Source: Verrucomicrobiota bacterium
GTDB taxonomy: Bacteria > Verrucomicrobiota > Verrucomicrobiia > Opitutales > Opitutaceae
Direction of reading: 5' to 3'
DNA length: 53,716 nt
Assembly (NCBI GenBank): GCA_023457035.1
Contig: JAEWNN010000099.1
Coordinates: 1 to 53,716 of the forward strand
Below are positions 42,185-49,242 of this stretch, in pieces (position 1 is the stretch's first letter; every line of letters starts with the position of its first letter). The notes below the pieces were generated by a model. It made no database searches. It was given only the letters and a program-made list of their open reading frames with translations, and was not told the DNA's origin. Position numbers and translations under genes: made by a program.

Positions 42185-43303
42185 TCACACCAGGCGGCGC
42201 AGTTGCCGACGCGCGAGCCAGAGGTCGACGCGGGTGAGGAGAAAGCGGGCCCATTGCTCGCGCAGGCGAAGGAAGAAACCCTTCGGCCGCTGCCGCACCG
42301 GCGCGGCGTGTTGGCGCGCCGCGGCGATCAGCCGCCGCCCCTCGGCGGCGAGCGCCCGGTCCTCGAGCCGCACCATCACCTCGTAGTTGATTCCAAAAGA
42401 CCGCGCATCGAGATTCGAGGAGCCGACGTAGACCGCGTCGTCGACGATCGCCAGCTTCGCGTGCAGCACCTGCGGCAGGTACTCGTCGATGCCGATCCCG
42501 GCGCGCAGGAGCGCACCGTAGAAGGCCCGGCCGGCGCGCTGCACCAGCGGCACGTCGCTGCGGCCGGCCAGCAGCAGCTGCACGGTGCCGCCGCGGCGCA
42601 CGACCTGACGCAGCGCCCGCCGCAGCCGAAGTCCGGGCACAAAGTAGCCCGCCACGATCTCCACGTTGCGCGCCCGGCCGAGGTCGTGCAGGAGGCGGCG
42701 CTGGAAGGCGTTGCGCCCGAGCCCGGGACCGGTGGCCAGCACCAGCTCCGGCGAATGGTCGCGCAGCGCCCGCCGCAACGGCGTGCGCCGCCAACGGCCG
42801 AGACGCGGATGCCGGAAGTCGTGGTGCCCGAAGAGCAGCCGGAACGACTCGCCCAGCGCCCGGGCCGCGCCGCCGTGCAGCTCGAGCCCGTAGTCGCACC
42901 AACCGCGTGTGACACCGTTCCCCGAATACTCGGGGGCGATGTTGAAACCGCCGACGAACGCGATGCGGTCGTCGACGAGCAGCAGCTTGCGGTGGTCGCG
43001 GATCGCGATGCGATCAAGCGACACCGGATTGAAAACCCGCACGTCGCCGCCGGCCTCGCGCAATGGGCGCCAATAGGCCTCGGGCAGGCTGCGCGAACCG
43101 AAACCGTCGACCAGCACCTCGACCTTCACGCCCCGCTTCGCCACCGCCGTGAGCCCACGCAGGAAGAGATCCCCCGGCGCACCGGCGGCGAAGATGTAGG
43201 TTTCGAGGCGAACGGATTCCCGGGCCGAATCGACTGCGGCAAGCATGCGCTCGAACGCGGTCTCTCCGTCGGGCAACCACTGCGCTGGGGGTCCGTTCTG
43301 CAT
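42185..43303 (-). CDS. Phospholipase D family protein, cardiolipin synthase-like
   Basis: A 372-aa protein with two HKD motifs, the phospholipase D fold: DHRKLLLVDDRIAFVGGFN (first) and HAKLAIVDDAVYVGSSN (second). The first lies in the N-terminal half, the second near the C-terminus. ClsB-type cardiolipin synthases (about 410 aa, few or no membrane helices) have this architecture, and the enzyme would join phosphatidyl groups at the inner membrane. The frame is open to 43429, but those codons cover the tandem repeat at 43362-43389, so the ATG at 43303 (MQNGPPAQWLPDGETAF) is preferred. It is divergent from the DUF5069 gene with a 145-base spacer. Confidence 0.87.
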   Translation of the reverse strand: MQNGPPAQWLPDGETAFERMLAAVDSARESVRLETYIFAAGAPGDLFLRGLTAVAKRGVKVEVLVDGFGSRSLPEAYWRPLREAGGDVRVFNPVSLDRIAIRDHRKLLLVDDRIAFVGGFNIAPEYSGNGVTRGWCDYGLELHGGAARALGESFRLLFGHHDFRHPRLGRWRRTPLRRALRDHSPELVLATGPGLGRNAFQRRLLHDLGRARNVEIVAGYFVPGLRLRRALRQVVRRGGTVQLLLAGRSDVPLVQRAGRAFYGALLRAGIGIDEYLPQVLHAKLAIVDDAVYVGSSNLDARSFGINYEVMVRLEDRALAAEGRRLIAAARQHAAPVRQRPKGFFLRLREQWARFLLTRVDLWLARRQLRRLV

Positions 43304-43361
43304 CCGCCGCCAGCTTCGCGAGCCGATCCGCCGACCGCAACTCCACACCGGGCGCGGCCAC

Positions 43362-43389
43362 GAAGTTGGAAGTTCGAAGTTGGAAGTTC
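43362..43389. repeat. Tandem 14-base direct repeat
   Basis: GAAGTTGGAAGTTC occurs twice in direct contact (43362-43375, 43376-43389), and each unit is made of GAAGTT-G half copies. Further downstream (43425-43450) the words CATC/GCCATC recur up to the DUF5069 start. The block lies in the spacer between the divergent phospholipase D and DUF5069 genes. Confidence 0.7.
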
Positions 43390-43448
43390 GGCATTCGATC
43401 CTCCAGTTTGCGTCGTCCCCATCGGCCATCTCTCATCAGCCATCGCCC

Positions 43449-43913
43449 ATGCCTTCCCTCCCGATCCCCGGCTCCACCGGCGAAATCCTCACCTGCCTGC
43501 CCTCGCCGTACCTGCCCCACGCGGCGACCGGCCTGCTCTACCTGCCACGCTTCATCGCGAAGATCCGCTACGTGGCCGAGCATGGGAAACTGCCGGCCAG
43601 CTACGCGAAGAACTACAAACGCGGCTGCGACCGCTTCCTCTGCCTGCATCTCGGCGTCGAGCCGAACGACGTCGAGGCGGCAGTGCGCGCGGCCGGGGCC
43701 GACGATGCCGAGGTGGACCGGCGCCTGCTCGCGCTGTTCCCGGCCGACGTGCGAGCGGCGAAGTGGAACCGCGAGCTCGTCCAGAAAGGCATGACACCGG
43801 CGGGCCGCGAGTTCCTCGAACAGGCGCTCACCGCCATGGGCTGCACCGACCGCATCGGCTCGATCCTCAGCGTGCCCGACCTGATCGACTTCGACGAAGG
43901 CCGGATCGAGTGA
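43449..43913 (+). CDS. DUF5069 family protein
   Basis: A 154-aa soluble protein of unknown function. LPRFIAKIRYVAEHGKLPAS (about 33-52) and the following CDRFLCLHLGV (about 61-71) match my memory of DUF5069 proteins, found in Verrucomicrobiota and Planctomycetota. No signal peptide, membrane helix or catalytic motif is visible; the C-terminal part is helical and acidic. The ATG at 43449 starts it. The neighbours (phospholipase D, TolB) face other directions and say nothing of its role. Confidence 0.72.
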   Translation: MPSLPIPGSTGEILTCLPSPYLPHAATGLLYLPRFIAKIRYVAEHGKLPASYAKNYKRGCDRFLCLHLGVEPNDVEAAVRAAGADDAEVDRRLLALFPADVRAAKWNRELVQKGMTPAGREFLEQALTAMGCTDRIGSILSVPDLIDFDEGRIE

Positions 43914-43985
43914 GACAGGAAGGACGCTCCTGCGCCGCCGGTGCGGACGTTTCGAGAAGGACCTCCGTTTTCTATTGATAACAAG

Positions 43986-44007
43986 GCCCGCTTCGGCTGA
44001 AGCGGGC
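43986..44007. terminator. Bidirectional hairpin between DUF5069 and tolB ends
   Basis: GCCCGCTTC-GGCT-GAAGCGGGC is a perfect 9-bp stem. On the minus strand it is followed by CTTGTTATC, so it probably ends the tolB transcript (25 bases past its stop); on the plus strand the tail is poor in T. The 3' ends of the two genes face each other here. Confidence 0.7.
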
Positions 44008-44031
44008 TCTCGGGAGAATCGCCGCGCTTGG

Positions 44032-45213
44032 TCAGCGCTTGAGGTAGTTGGCCTGCGAGACCTGCCCGAGCGCCGGCTGGTTGAGGGGCGTCACCTTGCC
44101 CGTCTCGGTATCCAGAATCGCCAGCTGCCGGGAATTGGCCGCGCGCCTGGTGAAAATGAGATGGCGGCCATCGGCCAGCCAGCACGGCTCGATCGAATCG
44201 CCGCCCTTGGTGAGGATCTCGCTGCGACGCGCGTTCAGGTCGTACACCGCGATCTGGAAACCGGAGCGGACGGCGCAGGTGAAGGCGATCAGGTTGGGCT
44301 GGGCGCGGTTCCAATCGGGCTCGGCGCAATAGCCGCTGATGTTGGTGGGCAGGGGCGTCATCGCACCGCCGGCCACGGACATGGTGTAGAGCGCGGGCCG
44401 CCCGCCGCGGTCGGAGGTGAAGACCAGACGGGAGCCGTCGGGCGACCACGACGGGCTGGCCTCGATGCCGGGCGACTTGGTGAGGCGGCGGAAGGGTTTG
44501 CCCTGCGGCGTGCCGATGAAGATCTCCTGGTTGCCCGCGGCGGAGAGCACGGCAGCCACCCGCGAACCGTCGGGGCTGAAACGGCCGCCCGAGTTGGTGC
44601 CCTTGAAGTTGGCGAAGGTGCGGCGTTGGCCGGTCGCCGGAGTCATGACGAAAATCTCCGGCGAGCCGGAGTTGAAGTAGCTCGTGTAGACGATGCTGGA
44701 ACCGTCGGGCGACCAGCGCGGCATCAAGGCGAAGGCCTTGTCGTGGGTGATCTGCAACGCCTCGCCGAAGAACAGGTCGGAGGCCCAGACTTCGCTGCGG
44801 CCGGTGCGCTCGCTGATGAAGGTGATGCGTCCGGCGAAGTAACCCGGCAGGCCGGTGATCTGTTGCACCGCGACATCGGCGGCGCGGAAGAGCGCGTTGC
44901 GGTTGCTCGCTCCGTTGACCACCTGGCTGAGCACCGTGCGCGCGGGGTTGCCCGCAGTGACCTCGAGGCGGACCTGGTTCGCGCCGGCGGCGGTGAACGT
45001 GAGGGCATACATGCCGCCGCTCGGAACGACGCGGAAATCGCCATGGGTCTTGAACGCCATCTGCGCGAGCGCGACCAGCTCGGGCGAGCCGGCGATGCGC
45101 ACGGCCTTGCTCTTCAAACCGCCCTGGAGTTCGACGGTGAGTTCCTTGTTCTGGGCCACGGCCGAGAAGCCCAGCGCGGCGGCGACGACGAGTGAGAAAA
45201 GGGTGCGGAACAT
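44032..45213 (-). CDS. tolB: TolB-like periplasmic beta-propeller protein
   Basis: A 393-aa protein with a signal peptide (about 1-21, ending SAVAQ), an N-terminal domain (about 22-135) and a six-blade WD-like propeller (about 140-390) made of TolB repeats: RWSPDGSSIVYTSY, RFSPDGSRVAAVLS and SWSPDGSRLVFTSDRGG are three of them. TolB works with Pal at the outer membrane in the Tol system (envelope constriction and integrity). Here no tolQRA or pal lies next to it, so its assignment to a Tol system rests on family similarity only; some propeller proteins of this kind have other roles. The Mrp gene is divergent, 131 bases away. Confidence 0.88.
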   Translation of the reverse strand: MFRTLFSLVVAAALGFSAVAQNKELTVELQGGLKSKAVRIAGSPELVALAQMAFKTHGDFRVVPSGGMYALTFTAAGANQVRLEVTAGNPARTVLSQVVNGASNRNALFRAADVAVQQITGLPGYFAGRITFISERTGRSEVWASDLFFGEALQITHDKAFALMPRWSPDGSSIVYTSYFNSGSPEIFVMTPATGQRRTFANFKGTNSGGRFSPDGSRVAAVLSAAGNQEIFIGTPQGKPFRRLTKSPGIEASPSWSPDGSRLVFTSDRGGRPALYTMSVAGGAMTPLPTNISGYCAEPDWNRAQPNLIAFTCAVRSGFQIAVYDLNARRSEILTKGGDSIEPCWLADGRHLIFTRRAANSRQLAILDTETGKVTPLNQPALGQVSQANYLKR

Positions 45214-45344
45214 GGGTTGGACAGGGTCTGCTTTGCCGCCGGCAAATTTGGTTTACAGGACCTCCGGCGCCACCAAGGTGACTCCGCATATTCGCCGGCG
45301 ATTGGCAAGGTCGTTGACGCCGGCAAAACACCGTTGTTCCCACC

Positions 45345-46412
45345 GTGTCTACCGACGAACTGAAGGATCTCCTCAAACAGGTGAAATATCCCGGCTTCAG
45401 CCGCGATATCGTGTCGTTCGGCCTCGTGCGCTCCGCCGCATTGATCGACGGCACCGCGCGCGTGGCGCTGCAGATCACCACCGCCGACCCGGGCGTGCCG
45501 CAACAGCTGCGCGACGACATCGAGGCGCTGCTGCGCGGCCGCCCCGGAGTGAAGGACATCATGGTCGACATCGCCGTGGCCGCCCCCAAGGCGCCGCCGC
45601 GCCCGGCCCAGTCGGCCTCGGCCACACCGGGTGCCGGCGCCCCGCTCAAGGGCGTGCGCAAGATCGTCGCCGTGGCCAGCGGCAAGGGCGGCGTGGGCAA
45701 GAGCACCCTCGCGGTCAACCTCGCCTGCGCACTCGCCCAGGAGCTCGCCGGCAAGGCCGGCGTGGGCCTGATGGACTGCGACATCCACGGCCCCTCGGTG
45801 CCGCTGATGATGGGCCTCGGCGGCCAGCGCCCCGGGCTGATCCCGGACCAGCAGATGCTCGTGCCGCTCGAGCAATACGGCGTGAAGGTCATGTCGATGG
45901 GCCTGCTCATCACCGAGGACACCCCGGTGGTCTGGCGCGGCCCGATGATCACCTCCGCCATCCGCAACTTCATCCAGAACGTGCTCTGGGGCGAACTCGG
46001 TATCCTCGTCGTGGATCTCCCCCCCGGCACCGGCGACGCGCAGCTCACGCTCGCGCAGACCATCCCGCTCGACGGCGCCGTGATCGTGACCACCCCGCAG
46101 ATGGCGGCCACGCAGGTGGCCGCGCGCGGCGGCTCGATGTTCAGCCAGGTCAACGTGCCGATCCTCGGCGTGGCCGAGAACATGAGCTGGTACGAGGACG
46201 CCGCGGGCAACCGCACCGCGCTCTTCGGCGAAGGCGGCGGCGTGCGCACCGCCGAGCAGCTCAACACCGGGCTGCTCGCCCAGATCCCGCTCTTCCCGGA
46301 AATCCGCGCCGCGGCCGACGCCGGCAAGCCGATCGTCGTCGCCCAGCCCGGGCATCGCGCCTCGCTGGCCTACCGCGACCTCGCCCGCGCCGTACTCACA
46401 AAGTTGGGCTGA
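45345..46412 (+). CDS. Mrp/ApbC-type P-loop ATPase without CxxC
   Basis: A 355-aa protein of the Mrp/NBP35 family, which bind and transfer Fe-S clusters. It has an N-terminal MIP18/DUF59 domain (about 1-80), a Pro/Ala linker, and the deviant Walker A SGKGGVGKST (about 110-120), followed by MDCDIHGPSVP (about 142-152) and DLPPGTGDAQLT (about 222-233). The GTG at 45345 begins the DUF59 domain. Family members usually have CPxC after ENMS (cluster ligand at the dimer interface); here ENMSWYEDAAGNRT follows and no CxxC is present. The ATPase is intact but cluster carriage would need other ligands, so it may act as a chaperone or regulator. The MIP18 gene follows. Confidence 0.9.
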   Translation: MSTDELKDLLKQVKYPGFSRDIVSFGLVRSAALIDGTARVALQITTADPGVPQQLRDDIEALLRGRPGVKDIMVDIAVAAPKAPPRPAQSASATPGAGAPLKGVRKIVAVASGKGGVGKSTLAVNLACALAQELAGKAGVGLMDCDIHGPSVPLMMGLGGQRPGLIPDQQMLVPLEQYGVKVMSMGLLITEDTPVVWRGPMITSAIRNFIQNVLWGELGILVVDLPPGTGDAQLTLAQTIPLDGAVIVTTPQMAATQVAARGGSMFSQVNVPILGVAENMSWYEDAAGNRTALFGEGGGVRTAEQLNTGLLAQIPLFPEIRAAADAGKPIVVAQPGHRASLAYRDLARAVLTKLG

Positions 46413-46441
46413 CTCCCCTCCTTATTGGGTAAACGCAAGCT

Positions 46442-46469
46442 TTGACAGCTCTCTGACACTTCCTAGCAT
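46442..46469 (+). promoter_or_regulatory. Promoter of the MIP18-like gene
   Basis: TTGACA (46442-46447, perfect -35), 16-base spacer, TAGCAT (46464-46469, four of six -10 matches). A start about 7 bases downstream falls at 46475-46477, only 2-4 bases before the ATG at 46479, so the mRNA would be nearly leaderless. No Shine-Dalgarno sequence is present. Confidence 0.6.
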
Positions 46470-46478
46470 CCCCCCGAA

Positions 46479-46799
46479 ATGCAGCCCACCCAAGAAGAGA
46501 TCTTCGCGGTATTGCGCACCTGTCGCGACCCGGAGATCCCCGTCAATCTGGTCGATCTCGGCCTGATCTACGGGGTGGAGGTCGCGGCGACGCAGGACGG
46601 CGGGGCGGAGGTCTGCGTGCGCCTGACCCTGACTTCACCGGGCTGCCCGATGTCGCACATGATCGTGGGCGAAGTGCAAAAGAAGGTACAGGCGATCGAA
46701 GGCGTGCGGACAGTCCGCACGGAATTTGTCTGGGAACCGGCCTGGAGTCCCAGCTTGATCAGCGAAGAGGGCCGCCGGCAGCTGCAAATCGCCCACTAG
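46479..46799 (+). CDS. MIP18/DUF59 family Fe-S assembly protein
   Basis: A 106-aa protein of the MIP18 (SufT/PaaD-like) family, in which members help insert Fe-S clusters. RDPEIPVNLVDLGLIYGVEV (about 16-35) is the family signature with the conserved DPE, and TSPGCPMSHMIVGEV (about 52-66) holds the reactive Cys. The C-terminal VWEPAWSPSLISEEGRRQL (about 84-102) is typical of the bacterial SufT-like branch. It follows the Mrp-type gene by 66 bases, and the two probably work in the same maturation step. Confidence 0.9.
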   Translation: MQPTQEEIFAVLRTCRDPEIPVNLVDLGLIYGVEVAATQDGGAEVCVRLTLTSPGCPMSHMIVGEVQKKVQAIEGVRTVRTEFVWEPAWSPSLISEEGRRQLQIAH

Positions 46800-46818
46800 A
46801 AGGTATTCTTTCCCCCGC

Positions 46819-47058
46819 ATGAATCCCGCTCCCCGATCGACCGAAAACCGCGACTTCGTCAAACAGTCGAGTCTCTACCAGGAGTTTCTCGCTGAGCGGG
46901 AGGAGATCCTGAAGCACAAGTGGCTCGAGTCGGAGCGCCTCGGATACGACATCGGCTTCGAGCGTGCGCTGCTCGACTGGATCCGCAAACATCGCGACAG
47001 CTGGCGCGCCAGCCGCCGGGGTCAACCCACCGCCGCGACCGAACGCCGCGCGGGCTGA
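46819..47058 (+). CDS. Small protein of unknown function
   Basis: A 79-aa soluble protein, mostly helical and charged. Its centre, EILKHKWLESERLGYDIGFERAL (split here: HKWLESERLGYDIG, about 32-45), looks like the end of DUF4032-type proteins, a faint match I can only suggest. It starts 19 bases after the MIP18 gene and ends 52 bases before a terminator, so it belongs to the same transcript. No domain, metal ligands or signal peptide is visible. Confidence 0.65.
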   Translation: MNPAPRSTENRDFVKQSSLYQEFLAEREEILKHKWLESERLGYDIGFERALLDWIRKHRDSWRASRRGQPTAATERRAG

Positions 47059-47110
47059 GGCGCCCCTCCCCGCCGACCGCCCCGTGCGCGACGCCGGGGA
47101 AAAGAAAAAG

Positions 47111-47140
47111 GCCGTCCTTCGCAGGACGGCCTCGTTTTTG
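47111..47140. terminator. Bidirectional terminator
   Basis: GGCCGTCCT-TCGC-AGGACGGCC is a perfect 9-bp stem with A-rich sequence before it and TCGTTTTT after it. On the plus strand it ends the MIP18/small-protein transcript; on the minus strand the tail is TTTTTCTTTT, so it also ends rpmG. Confidence 0.9.
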
Positions 47141-47161
47141 AAAGGGGTGAAGAACCCGCGC

Positions 47162-47329
47162 TTACTTGATCTCCTTGTGGATCGTGTGGCGCTTGAGCGC
47201 AGGATTGTACTTCTTCTTCTCGATACGCTCCGTGACAGTCTTCTTGTTGCGGGTCGTGAGATAGCGGGAGGGGTTCTTGCCCTCCTTGCGGGCTTCGGTG
47301 CACTCCAGGGTGACGAGTTCTTGCGGCAT
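47162..47329 (-). CDS. rpmG: 50S ribosomal protein L33
   Basis: A 55-aa large-subunit ribosomal protein. LVTLECTEARK (about 5-15), YLTTRNKKTVTERIEKKKYNP (about 23-43) and LKRHTIHKEIK (about 45-55) fit the L33 consensus. The zinc-binding cysteine pairs are missing (only C9 is left), so this is the C-minus form, which does not need zinc. It lies 65 bases after the diadenylate cyclase fusion on the same strand and is followed by the bidirectional terminator. Confidence 0.92.
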   Translation of the reverse strand: MPQELVTLECTEARKEGKNPSRYLTTRNKKTVTERIEKKKYNPALKRHTIHKEIK

Positions 47330-47394
47330 AAATTGGTTGGTTGAAGGGTCAAGCAACCACCTGACGGACAACTCCGGCAAGACAATTCTACTCC

Positions 47395-48765
47395 CTAAAC
47401 CGATTGCGAGTCGCGGGTTCCCACCTTGCGCTCGATGAGCGGCAGCATCACCCCGCGCCGGAAGAGCGTGACCTGGCCGGAGCTGGAGGAGACCACGATC
47501 GCCACGCAGTCGGTCGCCATCGAGATCGCCGCGGCGGCCGCGTGCCGGGAGCCGAGCCCGCTGGGCAGCAGGTGGTCGACATCGGAGGCCTGCAGCAGGC
47601 TGCCCGCCGAGCGCACCACCCCGTCGCCCCGGATCACGAACGCGCCGTCGAGCGAGGAGAACTCCTTGATGGTCTCGTCCATGAACGGGTTGAGGATGTT
47701 CTTGTCCTCGTCCTTGTACCCATAGAACGGGTTCATCACGAGCGGCTTGCTCATCTTCTCGACCTTCGCGGAGTCGCCCACGACGAAGAGGCAGCCCACC
47801 GGGCGACCCTCGCGGCCCTCGGCGGAGAGCTCGGTGGCGATGGCGAAGATGCGCTCGAGCACCTCCGGGTCCACGTCGGAGGGGAGCAGGTCGGCCTGGC
47901 CGGAGAGCAGGCTCTGGAATTCGCGCTCCACGTCGACCACCGCGATCGTGTCGAACTGGTTGGTGTCGGAGATGCCGGCCACGCAGCAGAGCCGGTCGTT
48001 GAACTTGAACCAGCCGCGCGAGAGCCCGAGCAGCATCGCGCTGCGCATCTGCGCGAAACGGCCCGTCGAATACGCCTTCACCTGGATGATGTGGGCGAAC
48101 TTCTCCTGCAGCAGGTTGGCCTCGACGGCGTCGCTGGTCACCAGCGTGGTGGGGATCTTCGGGAAGGGTTTCGAGAGCGCGGCGGTGCTCGTGCAGGTGT
48201 CGCCGAAGACGAGCACGCCCTGGCAGTTCGCCCCGCGCGCGATGCGCTCGGCGTGGCGCAGGATGGTGCGGTTGATCCGGCTGTGCTGCACCCGCATCGG
48301 CTTGGCCTCGATGCCGCCGAAGGCGACGTTGAGGTTCCGATACACATCGGCGGCCGAGGCGCCGGCGACGAGCGTCTCGATGAACTCGCGGTCCTTGACC
48401 AGCCGGGCGACGGTCGCGAGCACCTGCAGGTAGTCGCGGGCGCGTTCGTCGGCGAGCAGCAGGATGATGATCTGGATGTTCTCGTTCTCCTTGAGCCCGT
48501 CGTAGCGGATGCCGGCCGGGCTGCGGCCCACGGCGAGCAGGTAGCGGCGGTTCATCTTCGTGCGCACGTGCGGCAGCGCCACCCCGTGGCCGAGATAGGT
48601 CGTCATCGTGTTCTCCCGCTGCAGCAGGCTGCGCAGCAGGGCGTCGCGGTTGAGGTCGCGGCAGGGCTTCGCGGCGGCGTCGAGCAGCTCGCGCAGGGCA
48701 CCGGTCAGATCGGTGCTCTGCAGGTCGACGACGCGGTTGCGGGTGATGAATCGGTCGAGACGCAT
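47395..48765 (-). CDS. EIIA / PK-C-like / diadenylate cyclase fusion protein
   Basis: A 456-aa predicted c-di-AMP synthase with three domains. (1) Residues about 1-150: PTS EIIA type 2 (PtsN-like), with the phospho-acceptor His66 in GHGVALPH. (2) About 163-265: a domain like the C-terminal domain of pyruvate kinase (HAERIARGANCQGVLVFGD, then AYSTGRFAQMRSAMLLGLS). (3) About 270-445: DisA-N/DAC domain, with EGREGRPVGCLFVVGD, LVMNPFYGY, the DGA motif (373-375) and GSRHAAAAAIS (405-415), where the usual RHR is RHA. It would convert two ATP to c-di-AMP. The open frame reaches 48900 but ATG 48765 gives a normal EIIA start. PK-C plus DAC resembles DacZ/CdaZ enzymes; the EIIA addition is unusual. It follows nuoA by 32 bases on the same strand. 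Confidence 0.85.
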   Translation of the reverse strand: MRLDRFITRNRVVDLQSTDLTGALRELLDAAAKPCRDLNRDALLRSLLQRENTMTTYLGHGVALPHVRTKMNRRYLLAVGRSPAGIRYDGLKENENIQIIILLLADERARDYLQVLATVARLVKDREFIETLVAGASAADVYRNLNVAFGGIEAKPMRVQHSRINRTILRHAERIARGANCQGVLVFGDTCTSTAALSKPFPKIPTTLVTSDAVEANLLQEKFAHIIQVKAYSTGRFAQMRSAMLLGLSRGWFKFNDRLCCVAGISDTNQFDTIAVVDVEREFQSLLSGQADLLPSDVDPEVLERIFAIATELSAEGREGRPVGCLFVVGDSAKVEKMSKPLVMNPFYGYKDEDKNILNPFMDETIKEFSSLDGAFVIRGDGVVRSAGSLLQASDVDHLLPSGLGSRHAAAAAISMATDCVAIVVSSSSGQVTLFRRGVMLPLIERKVGTRDSQSV

Positions 48766-48797
48766 GTTCGCCGGGTCCCTCCCGTGGCTCCGGGGTG

Positions 48798-49175
48798 TCA
48801 GCGCTCCCAGTCGAGGGCGCCCTTGCGCACCTCGTAGAGGAGGCCGAAGACCAGCAGGCCGATGAAGAACAGGGCCGGCAGGAGGACCGGTAGTCCCCAC
48901 GCGAGGAACTCACGGTAGATGAACGTCCAGGGCAGGAGGAAAACGACCTCGATGTCGAAGAGGATGAAGAGCAGCGCGGTGACGAAGAACTTCACCGACA
49001 GGCGCGGGTGGACCCGGCCCTGGACCCGCACGCCGCACTCGTAGGCGCTGTCCTTGATCTTGTTGCGGCGCAGGCGATGGCCGAACAGATGGCTCACGGC
49101 AATGATCCCCACGCCCATCGCGGCGGCGAGGGCGATTTGCACGAGGACCGGCAGGTAGGCGGAGAGCTCTGACAT
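48798..49175 (-). CDS. nuoA: NADH-quinone oxidoreductase subunit A
   Basis: A 125-aa membrane protein with three helices (about 9-30, 62-83 and 90-112), NuoA of complex I. The conserved loop KIKDSAYECGVRVQGRVHPR (about 39-58), containing the key cysteine, and FFVTALLFILFDIEVVFLLPW (about 63-83) are diagnostic. In most genomes it begins a nuoABCD... operon, but here it stands alone, about 45 kb from nuoM and nuoN, next to a DUF362-like gene and the diadenylate cyclase fusion. nuoB does not follow. Confidence 0.95.
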   Translation of the reverse strand: MSELSAYLPVLVQIALAAAMGVGIIAVSHLFGHRLRRNKIKDSAYECGVRVQGRVHPRLSVKFFVTALLFILFDIEVVFLLPWTFIYREFLAWGLPVLLPALFFIGLLVFGLLYEVRKGALDWER

Positions 49176-49242
49176 CGGCGCCTACTCTCGCGGCGCCGGG
49201 GGCAAATTCAAGGGCAATGTAGCCCCGACGGAGGCCGTTTGT

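Noticed and set aside
43304..43429. Upstream extension of the phospholipase D gene
   Set aside because: The extra residues are the translation of the tandem repeat and spacer; the family start fits 43303.
48766..48900. Upstream extension of the diadenylate cyclase fusion
   Set aside because: It overlaps nuoA and gives a Pro/Arg/Gly-rich segment; EIIA homology begins just after the ATG at 48765.
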